Source of the DNA: Falciphora oryzae | Taxonomy: Eukaryota; Ascomycota; Sordariomycetes; Magnaporthales; Magnaporthaceae | Assembly (NCBI GenBank): GCA_000733355.1 | Contig: JNVV01000075.1 | Location: 1 to 64,000, forward strand | Length of the DNA: 64,000 nucleotides | Direction: 5' to 3' | Shown here: positions 32,933 to 44,463 of the stretch, one piece after another | How the letters are laid out: every line of letters begins with the position of its first letter | Position numbering within the stretch: the first letter of the stretch is position 1 | Made by a program: the position numbers and the translations under genes | The notes under the pieces: model-generated | What the model saw: only the letters and a program-made list of their open reading frames with translations | Database searches by the model: none | What the model was told of the DNA's origin: nothing

Positions 32933-34320
32933 TCAGGATGCGACACACGCAAAGCCAAGCGTTTATTCTCTTCGCTTTCCGCCGTCCCAGCCGCGCCAGG
33001 CCTCCCACTTTGTCGATCGGCTGTGGCAATGGCGAGTGCGCTGTCGAAGAGATTCTCGATTTGCTTGCAGTTCCATAAGCTGCGACCGTATGCCTCGTAG
33101 TGAGCTGACGCAAAGTTGAGCAGCGCATCTACATCAACGGCAACATCGTCGTGGGACTCAAGGCGCTGGATGTTGAGTCGAAAAATTCGAAGAATGCTCT
33201 CCGAATTCAAAGGAGGATATTCCAGGGCTAAGTGAATGCGAGGCTTGAGGCCTTCATGGATAATTCCGACTCGGGTAGTGCTGAAGATTATAACTCCGTG
33301 ATAGCGGTCCAGGAAGCGAAGAAAGACTGCAGGGATATGGAGCAATCAATTGTCAGAGAACACAACTTAGCAATGCACTAGAACTCAGTAATACTTACCA
33401 GAAGCCGTTATCTCGTTAGCGGCGTCATAGCTGTTTGACTCTCTTAGAAACATGTTTATGTCTCCGAGAAGAGCAATGCACTTCCATCTGGTTGATCGCC
33501 GTAGGTGGCCTTCAAGTCGTTGTTCCATCTCTGTGATGGCAAGTCCCACGGACCCTGCCAAGCGTTTCGTGTTAGGACCGCCAAAATAGCTTGATTGATA
33601 GCTAATAGACTTACAAGGAGGAAGCCTGAGGAGTGACTTGTTGTAGAAACCCGCGAGGCACTCTTTTCCGTTTGTCAGCTTTAGTACTATCGAGGAGAAC
33701 TTATTTTACTTGCCGCCCTTTCTTTTCCGGGAGGTGGAGATTGCAATAACCCTGTAGGCCTGGCGCCCGTCGCGGCGAATAACGAGGTCCCCAGGACTGA
33801 AAAGAAGCCAGAGGTCGCTGAATGTGACCCGGCGGCAGTCAGGGCCGCGCACGTACTCCACCCTCAGCTTGATGTGGTCGTTGAGGACGCGTAGCAGGCA
33901 CCTCATCTCGTGCAGTGCCCCGAGCGTGTTTATGTCATCGTAATCAGGGAGGTTCGCCGCGGAGCACTCGCAGTCCTGTCCGCCATGAACTGTTGGCCCC
34001 TGCCGGCTTAGCTTCTTCTCGAGACTGCAGACCCAGGCACTGATGCTGCCCTCGAAGCCTATCAGAGCCCTGTAGGGTCCGAACATGAGAAGCGGCCTAT
34101 TCCTCGGGGATAGGGTGACATGGTGCATCACGCTGAGAACTTTGATGACAGCCCTCGAGTTGATCCGAATGCGCTCTGGCGGCAGCGGCGGGACGGACCC
34201 CTTGCCCTCTGTGTGCGCGTCGCTGGGCAGGGGAGGTACAGCGAAAGCCGGCCTCGTGCCAGGCTCGCCAGACAAGACATCAATGACAAATGTCTCGGGC
34301 GCATCGATCGCCGCTTGGAA
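32933..34320 (-). pseudogene. AAA+ ATPase paralogue alpha with DUF7025, degenerate
   Basis: From 34320 the minus strand reads WDAFQAAIDAPETFVIDVLSGEP, then PERIRINSRAVIKVLS, then RCLLRVLNDHI and FSDLWLLFSPGDLVI: a full DUF7025 module ending at 33706. The ATPase follows from about 33590 (AGSVGLAITEMEQRLEGHL, WKCIALLGDINMF, FLDRYHGVIIFSTTRVG, KPRIHLALEYPPLN) and ends with the lid (GRSLWNCKQIENLFDSAL). A normal intron (33327-33398, GTAAGT...CTGCAG) joins two parts. The region that should carry Walker A between 33.7 and 33.6 kb is missing, and Walker B is ALLGDINMF in place of the usual LLLDEADVF, so ATP hydrolysis is unlikely. The C-terminus is split by the MITE. Confidence 0.7.
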
Positions 34321-34928
34321 AGCGTCCCAGGAGACATGTTACAGGCTGGGGACGACCGTGGGCCCGTCCGCGCCCACCCCGTGCTTTTTGTCGCCGACAG
34401 CAGATGCCATGTTTGCAGAGTCGTGATGCCGTGTTTTTAGGAGCAACGGCTGCTTTTCTCTCTTCGAACTGGCCGCACGGCGTCGAGATTCTGCTGTTCG
34501 AATGCGAGGATATGATGGGAGCAAGAGTGGGCGCCGACTGGAAGCCACTTGAGCGGGAAGAACACAGGCGTCGTGCCAGGCGAGCGGGGGTGGTTGCTGA
34601 CCCCGCGCACGTCTCCAGCTACCGCTGCGCGTTCCCAGCCTTACCAGATGCTATTGGTATTCCACTACCATATAAGCAGGCTATATCTTGCGAGTAAACC
34701 CAGGCCCAGAGTTGCAGCAATGTTAACGCGGTTCCTGAGGTTTGGCCATGCATCCACGGCGGCTCGGGCGCATCAGCTTGGGGTCAACATGAACCCCACC
34801 CACCAACCCCAGCCGCCCGGATTGCACACTGTTGATGTCTGCCCCATCCTTTCCTCTCTCTTTTCCTAAGCAGGCCGCTACGAAGGGCCCTCTAGATCTG
34901 CAATATCACCAACCCCATCTAGAGCCCA
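34321..34928. other. Spacer between ATPase remnants and NLR-like gene
   Basis: About 600 bp. I see only overlapping short frames without recognisable domains. Some minus-strand sequence may be the eroded N-terminus of ATPase paralogue alpha. Base composition is already that of the gene-rich half. Confidence 0.5.
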
Positions 34929-35549
34929 ATGGCGAGACCCAACATAGGTGCACAGCCCCCATCAGTCGACTTTATCGACAACCGTCTCTCTGCCTATCAC
35001 GACGCCTTCAAGCGCAACCAGTCACATTTCGACCCAGGCCTCGGGCATTACATGCCAGATCCACACGCGGGCGGGGATGCAGTTCCAGAAGAACCCGAGG
35101 CGCTGGAAGTGGACAGGCTCCGGCAAGCCCAGTCCTCGATATCGTCCATGTCTTTCTGGACGCCAATCTTTCCACAGTCCATGTCACGCCTGAAGGAGCT
35201 GCACCCCAGCAGGCCTGATGATCGGGTGAAGTCCGGGGCCGACTACAGTCTGCGCGAGGCAAAGTCTTGGGACTACGTCTATGCCTAGCTCCAGGCGGCG
35301 CGGGAGCGGTATGACGGTGGTACCAAGGGCTCCTGGGGCCGCAAGTGCAAGAACGGGCTGCGCTGGATCGTCGACCACTCCGCGCCGGGAAAGCAAGCTA
35401 TCAAGCTAGTTCCTGACATAGAATATGTCTCGCCCGTTCTAGCCGCCGTCGAAGTTATTTTGGACGTCAGTATCTATCACAGCTCTTGGCCGGCTTCCTT
35501 TATTATAGGGGACTTTTCCGTTCACACCTTATTCCTACGCACCCCCCCC

Positions 35550-38167
35550 ACAACGGCCGACATCGCTGATTATGTAAATTTGTATGCGCCACACGGCCAA
35601 CCCCACACAGGCGTCAATTTCAACTACCAGTCAATTTGCGCAACGATTAACAAACAACGCCCCCGACAAGTTAAAGCTATTCCCAAGCCCGCCATAGCGT
35701 CGCCAACGCCCTCCTGGTCTTCCGAACACAACGAAGACGCTCGCAATACCTCGGAGAACTCCGAATCACGCGTCTGGCACCCAGATTGGGACGGAAAGCC
35801 ATGGCACGCAGCTCCGCCGGACGATTTTTTGTCGACCCTTTGGTTTACCCATAACGAGGCCCTCGAGGCCCTAGCCGACTGGGAACGATCTGTAAGCATG
35901 CTCTCTACCTCCCTCCGCACCAAATCCAACGAAGGAGCCCTATATAAAAAGTGGAGGGCGTGCAAGCACGGATATATGCATCAGCGCCCTCCCAAAGGCA
36001 CGGCCAACGTTACAACTACTACCAAATTTGCCCCTTACAATTGGCAGGTTATCCTGCAGGCAAAAAAGGCAGATGCCGGCCTTTGGAGCGCCCGCGTTGT
36101 TAGCGATACCCACGCCGGCCACGCCCCCTACGATCCCGCCTATACCTCCCGGGTCACCGCTTTAACCAAGCCCCAACGCCGAGCCCTCGCCGCGGCCGCC
36201 CTCGACGATACCCTAACCTCCGCGGCGATCCGTTCCCTCATGGTTAGCCGGTGGCTTTCCCGGCGTTGGACCATAGCCGAGATATACCGCCTCCGCGCAG
36301 ATATACGACTCCAACAACGCGAGGGATACCCGGCAACGCAGGCGTTCCTTAAACGCCTTAATACCAACGAGCGAAGGGACACAAGCTACTGTTCGATCTC
36401 CTGGCTTAACGAGCAGCACAAAAGATGGTCGGCCTGTGCTTGGGCGTACGAAAAAGGCACGGAAATGGCCAAAAAAGCAGGCAAATGCCTGCAAATTAAC
36501 GTTACCTACAAAACAAACCGCCATCAAATGCACCTCGTCTCGGCTGTTGTTGTAACGCCGGAAAAAATAACAATACCGGTTTTTTGGGGCCTCCTTTGCA
36601 ACGAGACCCAACAGGCCTTCGAGTGGTGGTTCCGTGCCCTTCAAAAATATCTGCAATTTTGCACCCTCCCGGACCCGGAAATTGGAATTACCGACGGTGA
36701 TAAACACCTCCGCCTCGCCGCCTATTCCGTTTTTCCTGCCATATGTTTGCAATAGTGCGTTTTTCACCTAAACAGCAACGTCGTCGCATATATCAAAAAG
36801 CATTGGAGCCGTTAAAAGGCAAAAAAACAACGCCGGCCGGTGGCAGAGATTTCGACTTCCCAAGGGCCGGCGGCTAAGGCACGGGCCCGGCCCGATTTTG
36901 ATCCGGCCAACGAGGATCGCGACGATTTGCAGGACCTCGTTAACACGCACCGGCGCCGCGTTAATCTAGCCGCCTTTAACAACGCCCCTGCAACCGTCAA
37001 ATATAACCGCACAGGGCTGTTTTCCCTCTGGAAATACGTCGTTTTTTCGCGGGACCCCAAAGTGCATCAGCAGGCCTGGCAAACGCTCCACGGGACCTTT
37101 TAAAGGCAAAAAAAGATCATCAGATATCTCGAGGCTTGGCTAGACCGCAAACACCTTTGGGCCTGCCATTTAACTAAATGTACCCCAACAACGGGTTCAC
37201 AAGCACTTCCGGATCCGAAAGAAGTCATGCCTCTATCAAAACAGCCGGCCTATCCGCCAAATCAACGCTTAACGAGGTCGAACGAGCCGCCTACCGGCAA
37301 ACGGAAGATAAATACAAAAAATACAAAGAGAAATGCACCTCCTCAACCACGCGGATCCGGCACGACTACAGCAACAAGGCGTGGCTAGGGGAGTTGCCTT
37401 TGCGGGCCTCTAATTGGTGCCTTGATCTCCTTGGATCCTTGCACGCCCAAGCCCGGAGGGCGCGCCGTTTCCCTGACCGCGAGCCTTTGCCGGCTTGCAC
37501 GGGATCAACGCGCAGGCAATTTGGCCTGCCGTGCGCTCACGAGATCTGGGAGGTCCTCGAGGGCCTGGAAAAGGGCACCCGGGCCGGCTTGGCCCTAAAG
37601 GAAATCGACGATTTTTGGGTAACCCAAACCTTACCTCGCGATACCGACGATCCTTATTGGGGGGTGCAGGACCCCCAGGGCGTCCGCAAAGGTCGCCCGC
37701 AGGGCCAGGGGCCCTTTAGCGACGACGACGACGAGGTCCCGCAACGCCCGAGGGCGCGCGGGAGGACTGCCGGCGGTATCCGGGATACTGCCAGAAGGGA
37801 CCTCTCCCATTGGGAGTTGGGGGGCACCCTCGAGGCTGCAGACGAGGCTGATTCCGGCCCTTCCCCTGCCGCGGCCTCCCCTACCCTCTCCGTGATTATT
37901 GTGGCTACAAGGCCGGCAACAGGGCCGGCAACAGGGCCGGCGACTACAGGGCCGGTGGTCCTTGTAGAGGACCCGGACGACCCTTTCGCGCATTTGCCGG
38001 CCACGGAGGCGGAAATCAAGGCCGTTGAAGAGACGATTGCACAACGGGTGGCCGCAAGGAGGGCACGGGAGTTGAGAGAGGCGTCACAGGACCGTTTTGA
38101 CCGGGACTTGCAAAGGGATTTGCAATGCGGGCATTGGGACGAAGAAGGCCGCTGGGTTGTAGAGTAA
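35550..38167 (+). pseudogene. MULE-2 transposase, few stops
   Basis: The frame is open to 36755 and again from 37178 to 38167 (329 codons). The catalytic block reads INVTYKTN at about 36497, where the first Asp is replaced by Asn (GAC to AAC fits a RIP-type G-to-A change), then GITDGDKHLRLAAYSVFP with the second Asp. A TAG follows at 36753 where the conserved Trp before CVFH is expected. The third acidic site is in GSERSHASIKT at about 37208. A C-terminal zinc stretch (STRRQFGLPCAHEI) and an ATGPATGP repeat follow. Three or four nonsense changes are visible, far fewer than in MULE-1. The start of translation is uncertain. Confidence 0.75.
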
Positions 38168-38258
38168 ATCTCTAGCTATCGATTCATCTATTTTTTACTT
38201 CTGAATAGCTTCATTCCGTTGTTGTGCGCCGCTTTTTATTTTGTTGTTGTGCGACGCC

Positions 38259-38325
38259 TNNNNNNNNNNNNNNNNNNNNNNNNNNNNNNNNNNNNNNNNN
38301 NNNNNNNNNNNNNNNNNNNNNNNNN
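38259..38325. other. Assembly gap (67 N) within MULE-2
   Basis: The run of N lies between the TTGTTGTGCG-rich subterminal region and the 3' inverted repeat of MULE-2. It probably hides subterminal repeats. Confidence 0.95.
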
Positions 38326-40229
38326 AACGGAAAAATCCCCTTATTATATCTTCTCCGTCTAGAAACTGACAGCTAATGAAGCTTGCAACATTCAGGCCTT
38401 CCAAATGGCGTCCGGTGTTAGGGCGCAGGCCAAGGCTGCATTCAAGCCCGAGGACTTGGAGCGAAAGTTTGGGGACATCGAGATCTTCCTTGCCACTTTC
38501 AAGGACGATATTACAATCGAGGTGGCTGCTGTGGACCTGGTTGCAGCCACTCTCCGGGCCATAGAGAATGCCATCGGCTTCTTCTTGAAGAATGACTGTA
38601 AGCCACCACCAACATACTGGAGAGAACCACCCAGGTGTGCCCTACTTACGCAGTTTCAACTTACCCTATCTAGTCAAGAAGGCAATCTCTGTCCTTGCCA
38701 AAGGGAAGAACTATCAACATGAACTGATAGAGAGCATCAGTCGTGTCGAGGAGAAGAACACCGAGTTGATTCACCATGCGCAGAACTCCCACATAAAGGG
38801 CACGAAACAAGCCCTTGACCAAGTGCTTGCTGGTACGAGAAAGCCCTTTGTCTCCATGACCTCTTAGGGAGCTGACCATGGCTGTAATCGTCCCCAACTC
38901 CTTCAACCTTCGCTGCCAGCCACCGCGTCACTACCGCAGATCGTCCACGACGCCATGGCGACTGTGCACAACAAGATGGATATGTTCAACGATCAGAGCA
39001 GGCGAAGAGACGCTGAATCGAAGAATATGCTCAGAGATCTCTTTGACCAGGGCGAACGGAGCCTACTGTTCACGTGCGAGATGAAGCAAGAGCTAGAACG
39101 AAAACTAGACATCATAACTCGCAAACTAGTGGAACAAGAGAGTGAACTGCAGGAGCTGAGAGCCATTACTCCAAGGGCGCTAACGCCCACACCGCAACAG
39201 CAACTCCTGACCTTTCCGCAACAACAAATGCTGCAACCCTCGTACCAGTTCTATCCATCAACCACATCATATCCAATGTTGCAGCACCAGCAACCGTTGA
39301 TCCCCTGGACGGCGCCTTTTCTGCCACCTCAACTTCAGGCATACGCCAGGACGGCAGGGGTGGCGTTGACACAGCCGACACGTCCCGGCATGGACATAGC
39401 CGCCATCCGCAAGCTGATCGACATCACCGACATCGACATCACCGACCTGGAAGCCGCCATCGAGGACCGCTACCTCACCGCGGCCAACGAGCGGGCCAGG
39501 GCCAAGGCCGTGGCGGGGACGAGGCAATTCAGGCGCTGGGCTGTCACCCCCGAGTCGCGCGAACTGCTCGTCCACGGCGAGACGCTGGGGAGCCGCGGCT
39601 ACGACGAGTTCTCGGCCCTCTCGGTCCTGTGTGCCGACGTGACGCGGGCGTTGAGAAGAAGGAGAGGCGGCCGGTATATCTCGCTTGTCTTCTTCTGTGG
39701 CAGGCACGCCGAGGAAGATGAGATGCCGGGCGGCGAGACAATTGTGCGGAGCTTCGTGCACCAGCTGCTGCGACAGCGGTCTTTTGAGGATGTCAGTTTG
39801 GACGGCGTCGACAACATCACTGGAAGTAGTCTGGACGGCATGTGCGAGTTGTTTTACAGGCTGGTCCGCCTACTGCCCGCAGAGACGATCGTGGTGTGCA
39901 TCACCGACGGCGTCTCGCACTACGAGACGGACGAGCTTGAGGACGGGATGATGGCGGTGTTGAGGGCCGTGCTGGGGCTGGCAAGGGACGGAGATGTGGC
40001 TGCTGTGGTCAAGGTACTGGCCACAAGCCCGGGAAGGACCGACGCCGTACAGAGGGCTTTCCGTGCCGACGACGACAGCTTCTTGTCCATGTCCCAGCTG
40101 CGGTCAGTCGGGAAGGGCCGGGTGTCTGGACTAGGTGGAGAGGGGTCGAGTGGCGATGAGTCGGATGGAGATGTGGACGACGAACGCGAAGACGATGAAG
40201 AGGATGGGGAAGATTCCAATGCTAGTTAG

Positions 40230-40553
40230 CGTGAGGTCCAACGTGAGCGAGAGTGGCCGCTCCACAGCGCAGAGCTGTGCTCCTTGCATCAACTCGCCGC
40301 GCCTGTTTGGCGGCAGTGTGCAGTAAAAATCCGACGGCGACAGCAGCTACGGAGGTACAAGACGGGAAGACTGAAGATGATTATAAATTAAAACACAGAA
40401 GCGTATTGTCTAACAGCCAAAAGTGAAGGCTGCGCAGGACGACACTTCCCCCGGCAGGGAAAAGGGACCCTGGTCGCCAATTGTCGCAGTGCCTCTGCTT
40501 TCCACCCGCAGCACTTCTCCTTTCGGCCGTAAAATTTTATTTGCATTGTTTAT
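40230..40553. other. Intergenic, convergent 3' ends
   Basis: This stretch lies between the stop of the NLR-like gene (+) and the stop of the NIS1-like gene (-). I see no gene. AT-rich segments at 40380-40400 and 40530-40560 could serve as 3'-processing signals. Confidence 0.5.
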
Positions 40554-41065
40554 TTACGCAATCGTAATCGTCTTGTTGAAATAATGGAATCCGGTCAATC
40601 CCGAGGCCTGAATTGTACCGTGTCAGCGAACATCTATGTCATCCCAATATCTGCAGCGTGACAGTCCGAGCGCAACACAAACAGGAAAAAACTTACACCG
40701 ACCAGGTACGAAGCGCCCGCGACCAGCGCGTAGTCGCCCGCCTGTGTATCCGCGGGAATGGTCACAGACACATCAAACTCGCCGTTGGGCGGCACGGTGG
40801 CCTCTGCGCTGGGGCCAAACACGCTCGTGTAGCCGATGCGCCTGCCGACGCAGCCGCCGCAGTTGCCCTGGTTAACTGAGAGCGGCGCCAAGCCCCACAC
40901 GACGCCAAAGTCGTCAAAGTTCTGGATGTAGATGGACGAGTGCAGCTTGGCCGTGATGGTCTGTCCCGGAGAGGCTGTTGAGGGGGCGTCGGCCAGGCCG
41001 TCGATGTGGGCTGCGGCCGGGGCGGCGGCGGCGGCGAGGGCGAGGAGGGTGGTGAAGGGCTGCAT
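40554..41065 (-). CDS. NIS1-like small secreted protein
   Basis: Two exons, complement of 40697-41065 and 40554-40607, are joined over an 89-bp intron (GTAAGT donor, TTCAG acceptor) in phase 0, giving 140 residues. Residues 1-19 are a signal peptide ([14 protein letters not shown], cleavage before HID). The mature part has [31 protein letters not shown] and, across the splice, a GASG motif followed by a C-terminal TI beta strand. This pattern resembles the NIS1 family of core fungal effectors, which in plant pathogens act in the apoplast or host cell on immune kinases. Four Cys-type positions are not conserved beyond one CGGC pair. Family assignment is by motif resemblance, and another Ig-like secreted family is possible. 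It is the first intact gene after the transposon half. Confidence 0.65.
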
Positions 41066-41205
41066 CTTGGGTGGTGGGGGTGGCTGTTTCGAAGGAGTGT
41101 TTGGTTCGGTATAAAGATGACGGACGGTGAAGCAGGTACCAGGTGCAATGTTGAAGCGTGGTGATCCAAGCTATAGAGGTGGAATCCCAGGTGGACAGGC
41201 AAGCT

Positions 41206-41661
41206 TTATTTATCATTGCGGGAGAGCCACTTGGACGACCGGGATGCCGTCAAGCTTGAATCACCAATGGGTCCAGAGTGACGCGGCTCCTCCCCCATGT
41301 CCCGGGCGGCAATGAAACGTTCCTTGGTCGTGTTCTCGTTGGCGATCAACGAAACCATAATCATCCCGTGGATACGAACAGCGCGGCTCCAAGCAACGAC
41401 ACCAGCTGGGTCCAGGGTTGGTCGCCCGTCCAGGCACTGCCAGGCGAGCCAGGCAAATACGAGGCGATCGGCAGCGCCTGCTCGATGGGGGCGGTCATGC
41501 CCGCTGACGTCGGGCCTGTGGGGCGCCAGTGCCGATTTCTGGGGAACGGCGGCGCTGAGTGGCGCAACGTTGCCTGACGTGCCTGCCCTCGTCGCAGAGC
41601 TGAGTCCATCCTTCCTCCTGCGGTTCCTGCCACAACCTTGGCCTCCATTCCTTTCCTGCAA
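41206..41661 (-). pseudogene. Possible membrane-protein C-terminal remnant
   Basis: Two minus-strand frames overlap by a one-base shift near 41370. One reads QLVSLLGAALFVSTG; the next continues IMVSLIANENTTKERF and RDMGEEPRHSGPIGD. Together they look like one transmembrane helix and a short cytosolic tail that ends at 41206. I recognise no family. It may be the end of a lost membrane protein, or chance. Confidence 0.25.
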
Positions 41662-41813
41662 TTTGCCCCTGTGCGACGGATTTCAAGGATTTTTTGGCGT
41701 GCTCCTTTACAGAATCCACTGACACCTCACCAAACGCCAGGTCGCACCATGGAAAGTTAACGACCAACAAACAAAACATCAAATTGAACAAGCATTTTCC
41801 GCAATGCAACATT

Positions 41814-43627
41814 CTACTCCTCCTCCAGGTGGTAGAAACTCAGCTCGGCAATCATGGTCTTGGCCGGCACCGTCACGCAAATGGGGAACCCACCATAATC
41901 GGGCGACGGCCCCGGCATCATGGCAAACACGCCACTGCGCGTCTCGTCACCGTTGAGCGTCCGCAGCGTCTCCAGCCTGACTCCGCCGTCGCCGTCCCGC
42001 ACCGCCTTCTTCTCCTCGAACCGTAGGATCCCCGTGAATGTGGCCCGCGCCGACGTCGCCCGAGCCCGCACCTGGAACCCGTGCCCTATGAGCAGGAACT
42101 TCCCGCCGCCCTGGTGGATCACCATGCCAGCCCCGTCGCCCGGGCGTCCGAAAACAAAGCATCTCTCGATTGTCACCTCGTACCCGCCCCAGTGCTTAAC
42201 AATGGGCTTGCTCGGGTCCGGAGGTGGGTGCTCGTCTGCGGCGGAAGGCGGCGGGGGCAGCTCGTCGAAGAAGAAGCCGACCGACGACCCGGGGTTGCGC
42301 TGCGCCTTGAGCACGATAGGCGCGACCGACTCTAGCAGGCCGTAGTGGCGCGTGAAGGGGTTCTCGTCACCCGGCCCCAGCGTGTCGCAGCCGAACGGCG
42401 CCGTGCCCATGCATGCGTAGCTGCCGTAGGCGACCCAGATCCTGCGCGCGCCATACTCGTCGCGGCGCTGCTCGGGGATGAAGAGCGGCTGGCCGCGGTG
42501 GCGGTAGGCGGCGCACGACGACTCGTAGTCGTTGAGGTAGACGTCGGGGGCCACAAAGTCGAGGTTTGGTGCGAAGCGCAGCCACACGTCGAGCACGTTG
42601 CTCGTCGCGCCGCCCGAGGGGTACGTGCCCGGGTCGCCGCCGCCGCCGACCACGACGGGCCAGCGGTTGTCGGCCGTGTCGAGGTCGTTGTAGTTCTGCC
42701 ACACGTTGGCATACAGCGGGATCGGGTACGCCGCCTTGCCCGCCGACGCCACGTCGGACAGGTAGTGCGCGTAGTGGTAGGCCATGAACAACTCGTCCGT
42801 CTTGGGGCTGCGGCCAAAGACCTCCTCCCAAGTGCCGCTGGGTGAGGTCCCGTCGGCTGACTGCTCCAGTTTGGACTTGAAGAAGCCCAGGTTTTGCCGC
42901 TTGATCTCCGCGTTGAGATTGTCCCAGTCGGAGCGCAGAAAGTCCACCAGGTCTGCGGGGACGAGTTCGGTGAACACCTTCTCGGCGTGGACGCTGCCGT
43001 CGCGCGAGTCTCCCAGGAGGCCAGTCTCGTTCTCGACCTGGATCATTATCACGGTCTGGTGCGCCGCGTCGATTTCCTTGATGTGCGCGAGAAATTTGCC
43101 AAAGGCCTTCTTGTCTGCCGCCCGGGCAGCTGGGTGGAATATGGAGACGACGTCGGCTGTTTCCAGGACACCGCCAGCTTTCCGGAGCTTTGCCCTCGGG
43201 AACCTCTTGGGGTCCGTCTTTACCCATGCGGGGGCATAAGTAGAGATGCCTGTGGTCGCGAGGGCGCCTGTCAGCTCTTTTAATCTCGTGCCCTCTGGAA
43301 GGTGAGCTCACCGTTTTTGAAGGAGCCAAACCACAGCAACACCAAGTGGATGCCGTGTCTCCTGGCACCTAGAATGACCTTGTCGAGCTCGGCAAAGTCA
43401 AACTTGTCCTCCTCGTTCTCGATCATTTCCCACGTCACGCAGCCGAGGAGCGTGTTGAAATGCGAGTCCTTCATCTGCTGCCACACGTCCTCCATAAACT
43501 CGGCCGAGGTCAGCGACGAGTTTTGCAGCTCGCCCGCGAGCATGAGGAACGGCTTCCCGTTGACGACAAGTTGCTTCGACCCATTGGTCTCGATCAGGTG
43601 GGGGATGCTCGTATCGAGGGGCGCCAT
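41814..43627 (-). CDS. Beta-galactosidase-like glycoside hydrolase (GH35/DUF5597 type)
   Basis: Exons are the complement of 43312-43627 and 41814-43267; a 44-bp intron (GTGAGC...GACAG) joins them in phase, giving 589 residues. An N-terminal TIM barrel begins HLIETNGSKQLVVNGKPFLM and has the acid/base Glu in IQVENETG (about residue 180) and a likely nucleophile Glu in PLFIPEQRRDEYG. A C-terminal beta domain (VTIERCFVFG, GILRFEEK, TLNGDETRSG) matches the DUF5597 module. There is no signal peptide, so it should act inside the cell on imported beta-galactosides. The start at 43627 (AAGATGG context) is preferred over an in-frame Met at 43726. It is divergent from the sugar transporter at 44464, which supports a shared substrate. 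Confidence 0.85.
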
Positions 43628-44463
43628 CTTCCAGGTTTGAGGGCGAGCAGTCGGACTTGGACGGTTCAGAAAAAGTGTCGGGGAACACTTGTACGAGAGG
43701 AGAGGGGAGCCAAAGGGCTCAATCAATTCCCCAAGCTCAGGTCATAGATGATACCTAGAACGAAACGCTTGGATCTCGATTTCGGCCAGAAAGCTCTGGG
43801 GGCGTCGGGTTTTCAATTCCGCGATGTCAGCGTCCCCTCACAACACTGCCGGACGGTGACACCCCAGCGTCGGCAACGCCGCAGCCCGATTGGCACAAAC
43901 GCCGTCCCGTTCCTGCACTCCGCATGCATCTTGGACTTCGGCAGCAAACCCCCCTCCCGAGTGTCACTCCGTCGTCCAAAACAAATGCTCGAAGGGGCTG
44001 CTGTGAGGAGATGGTGGATCCAATGTCCAAGGCTGCATATTGCTGCGTCGGGATTGCCGCCCGCCGATTGGTTTTTAAGCTGGTTTTTGGATGGGGACTG
44101 GGCTCATCCGCCTGTAAAGATCCCAGAAGTGAACATTGTCCAGAGGCCGCGCGGGGATTTCTCCGACATGGAGAAAAAAAAAATTACCCCAGCTTTTGGA
44201 CTACGGGGGCGGGGTCACCACTACAACGACGAGTTATCGGGTGAGGAGAGACGGGAGTATGGGCGGCTTAAACATGGTGCTATGTCTGTCCAGGCGGTCA
44301 GCCCTTTTGGATCCAACAGTTTGGAGCAGTAACACATAAAGTCGTCGAGCTGGCCATGTCTTACTTGGAGACCTTTCACCCGGATCCAGCGATGGTCCTC
44401 AAAGCCGTCTCCTTCGTTCATCTTCGTTCACCCCAAAGACACCAATAAGGAACGACGGCCACA
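43628..44463. promoter_or_regulatory. Shared divergent promoter of hydrolase and transporter
   Basis: This is the 836 bp between two divergent start codons. It contains CGGCAACGCCG at 43871-43881, a CGG-N5-CCG inverted triplet of the type bound by Zn2Cys6 dimers, and a GC-rich block around it. The Zn2Cys6 gene downstream of the transporter would be the natural candidate to bind it. Binding is inference. Confidence 0.4.

Larger units (their letters stand above)
35508..38340 (+). mobile_element. MULE-2, Mutator-like transposon in an intron, TSD TTATTATA
   Basis: The inverted ends are GGGGACTTTTCCGTT at 35508 and AACGGAAAAATCCCC ending at 38340, flanked by TTATTATA at 35500-35507 and 38341-38348. 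The element is about 2.8 kb with a 67-bp assembly gap near its 3' end. It has the same gene order as MULE-1 but different ends, so it is a separate family. It lies wholly inside the first intron of the NLR-like gene and leaves both splice sites intact. Confidence 0.88.
34929..40229 (+). pseudogene. Fungal NLR/STAND-like protein, MULE in intron 1, one stop
   Basis: Exons 34929-35465, 38396-38597, 38674-38832 and 38920-40229 give 736 codons with all phases consistent. Codon 120 is TAG (35286-35288), where CAG would fit. The N-terminal part (residues about 90-300) is a helical block (VPDIEYVSPVLAAVEVIL, FGDIEIFLATFKDD, RAIENAIGFFLKND) resembling the DUF7708-type domain at the front of fungal NLR-like proteins. 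A coiled-coil-like stretch and a Gln/Pro-rich linker follow. The C-terminal half looks like a degenerate NACHT-type fold: LLVHGETLGSRGYDEFS at the P-loop position without GKS/T, then VFFCGRHAEED, FVHQLLRQ and PAETIVVCITDG. The tail is acidic. MULE-2 occupies intron 1. The normal intron would be 89 bp (GTCAGT donor, TTCAG acceptor). Confidence 0.65.

Noticed and set aside
42345..43368. Long open frames on other frames and the opposite strand (up to 333 codons) over the beta-galactosidase
   Set aside because: Arg/Pro/Ala-rich shadows of a GC-rich gene; the minus-strand two-exon model has catalytic motifs and correct phases.
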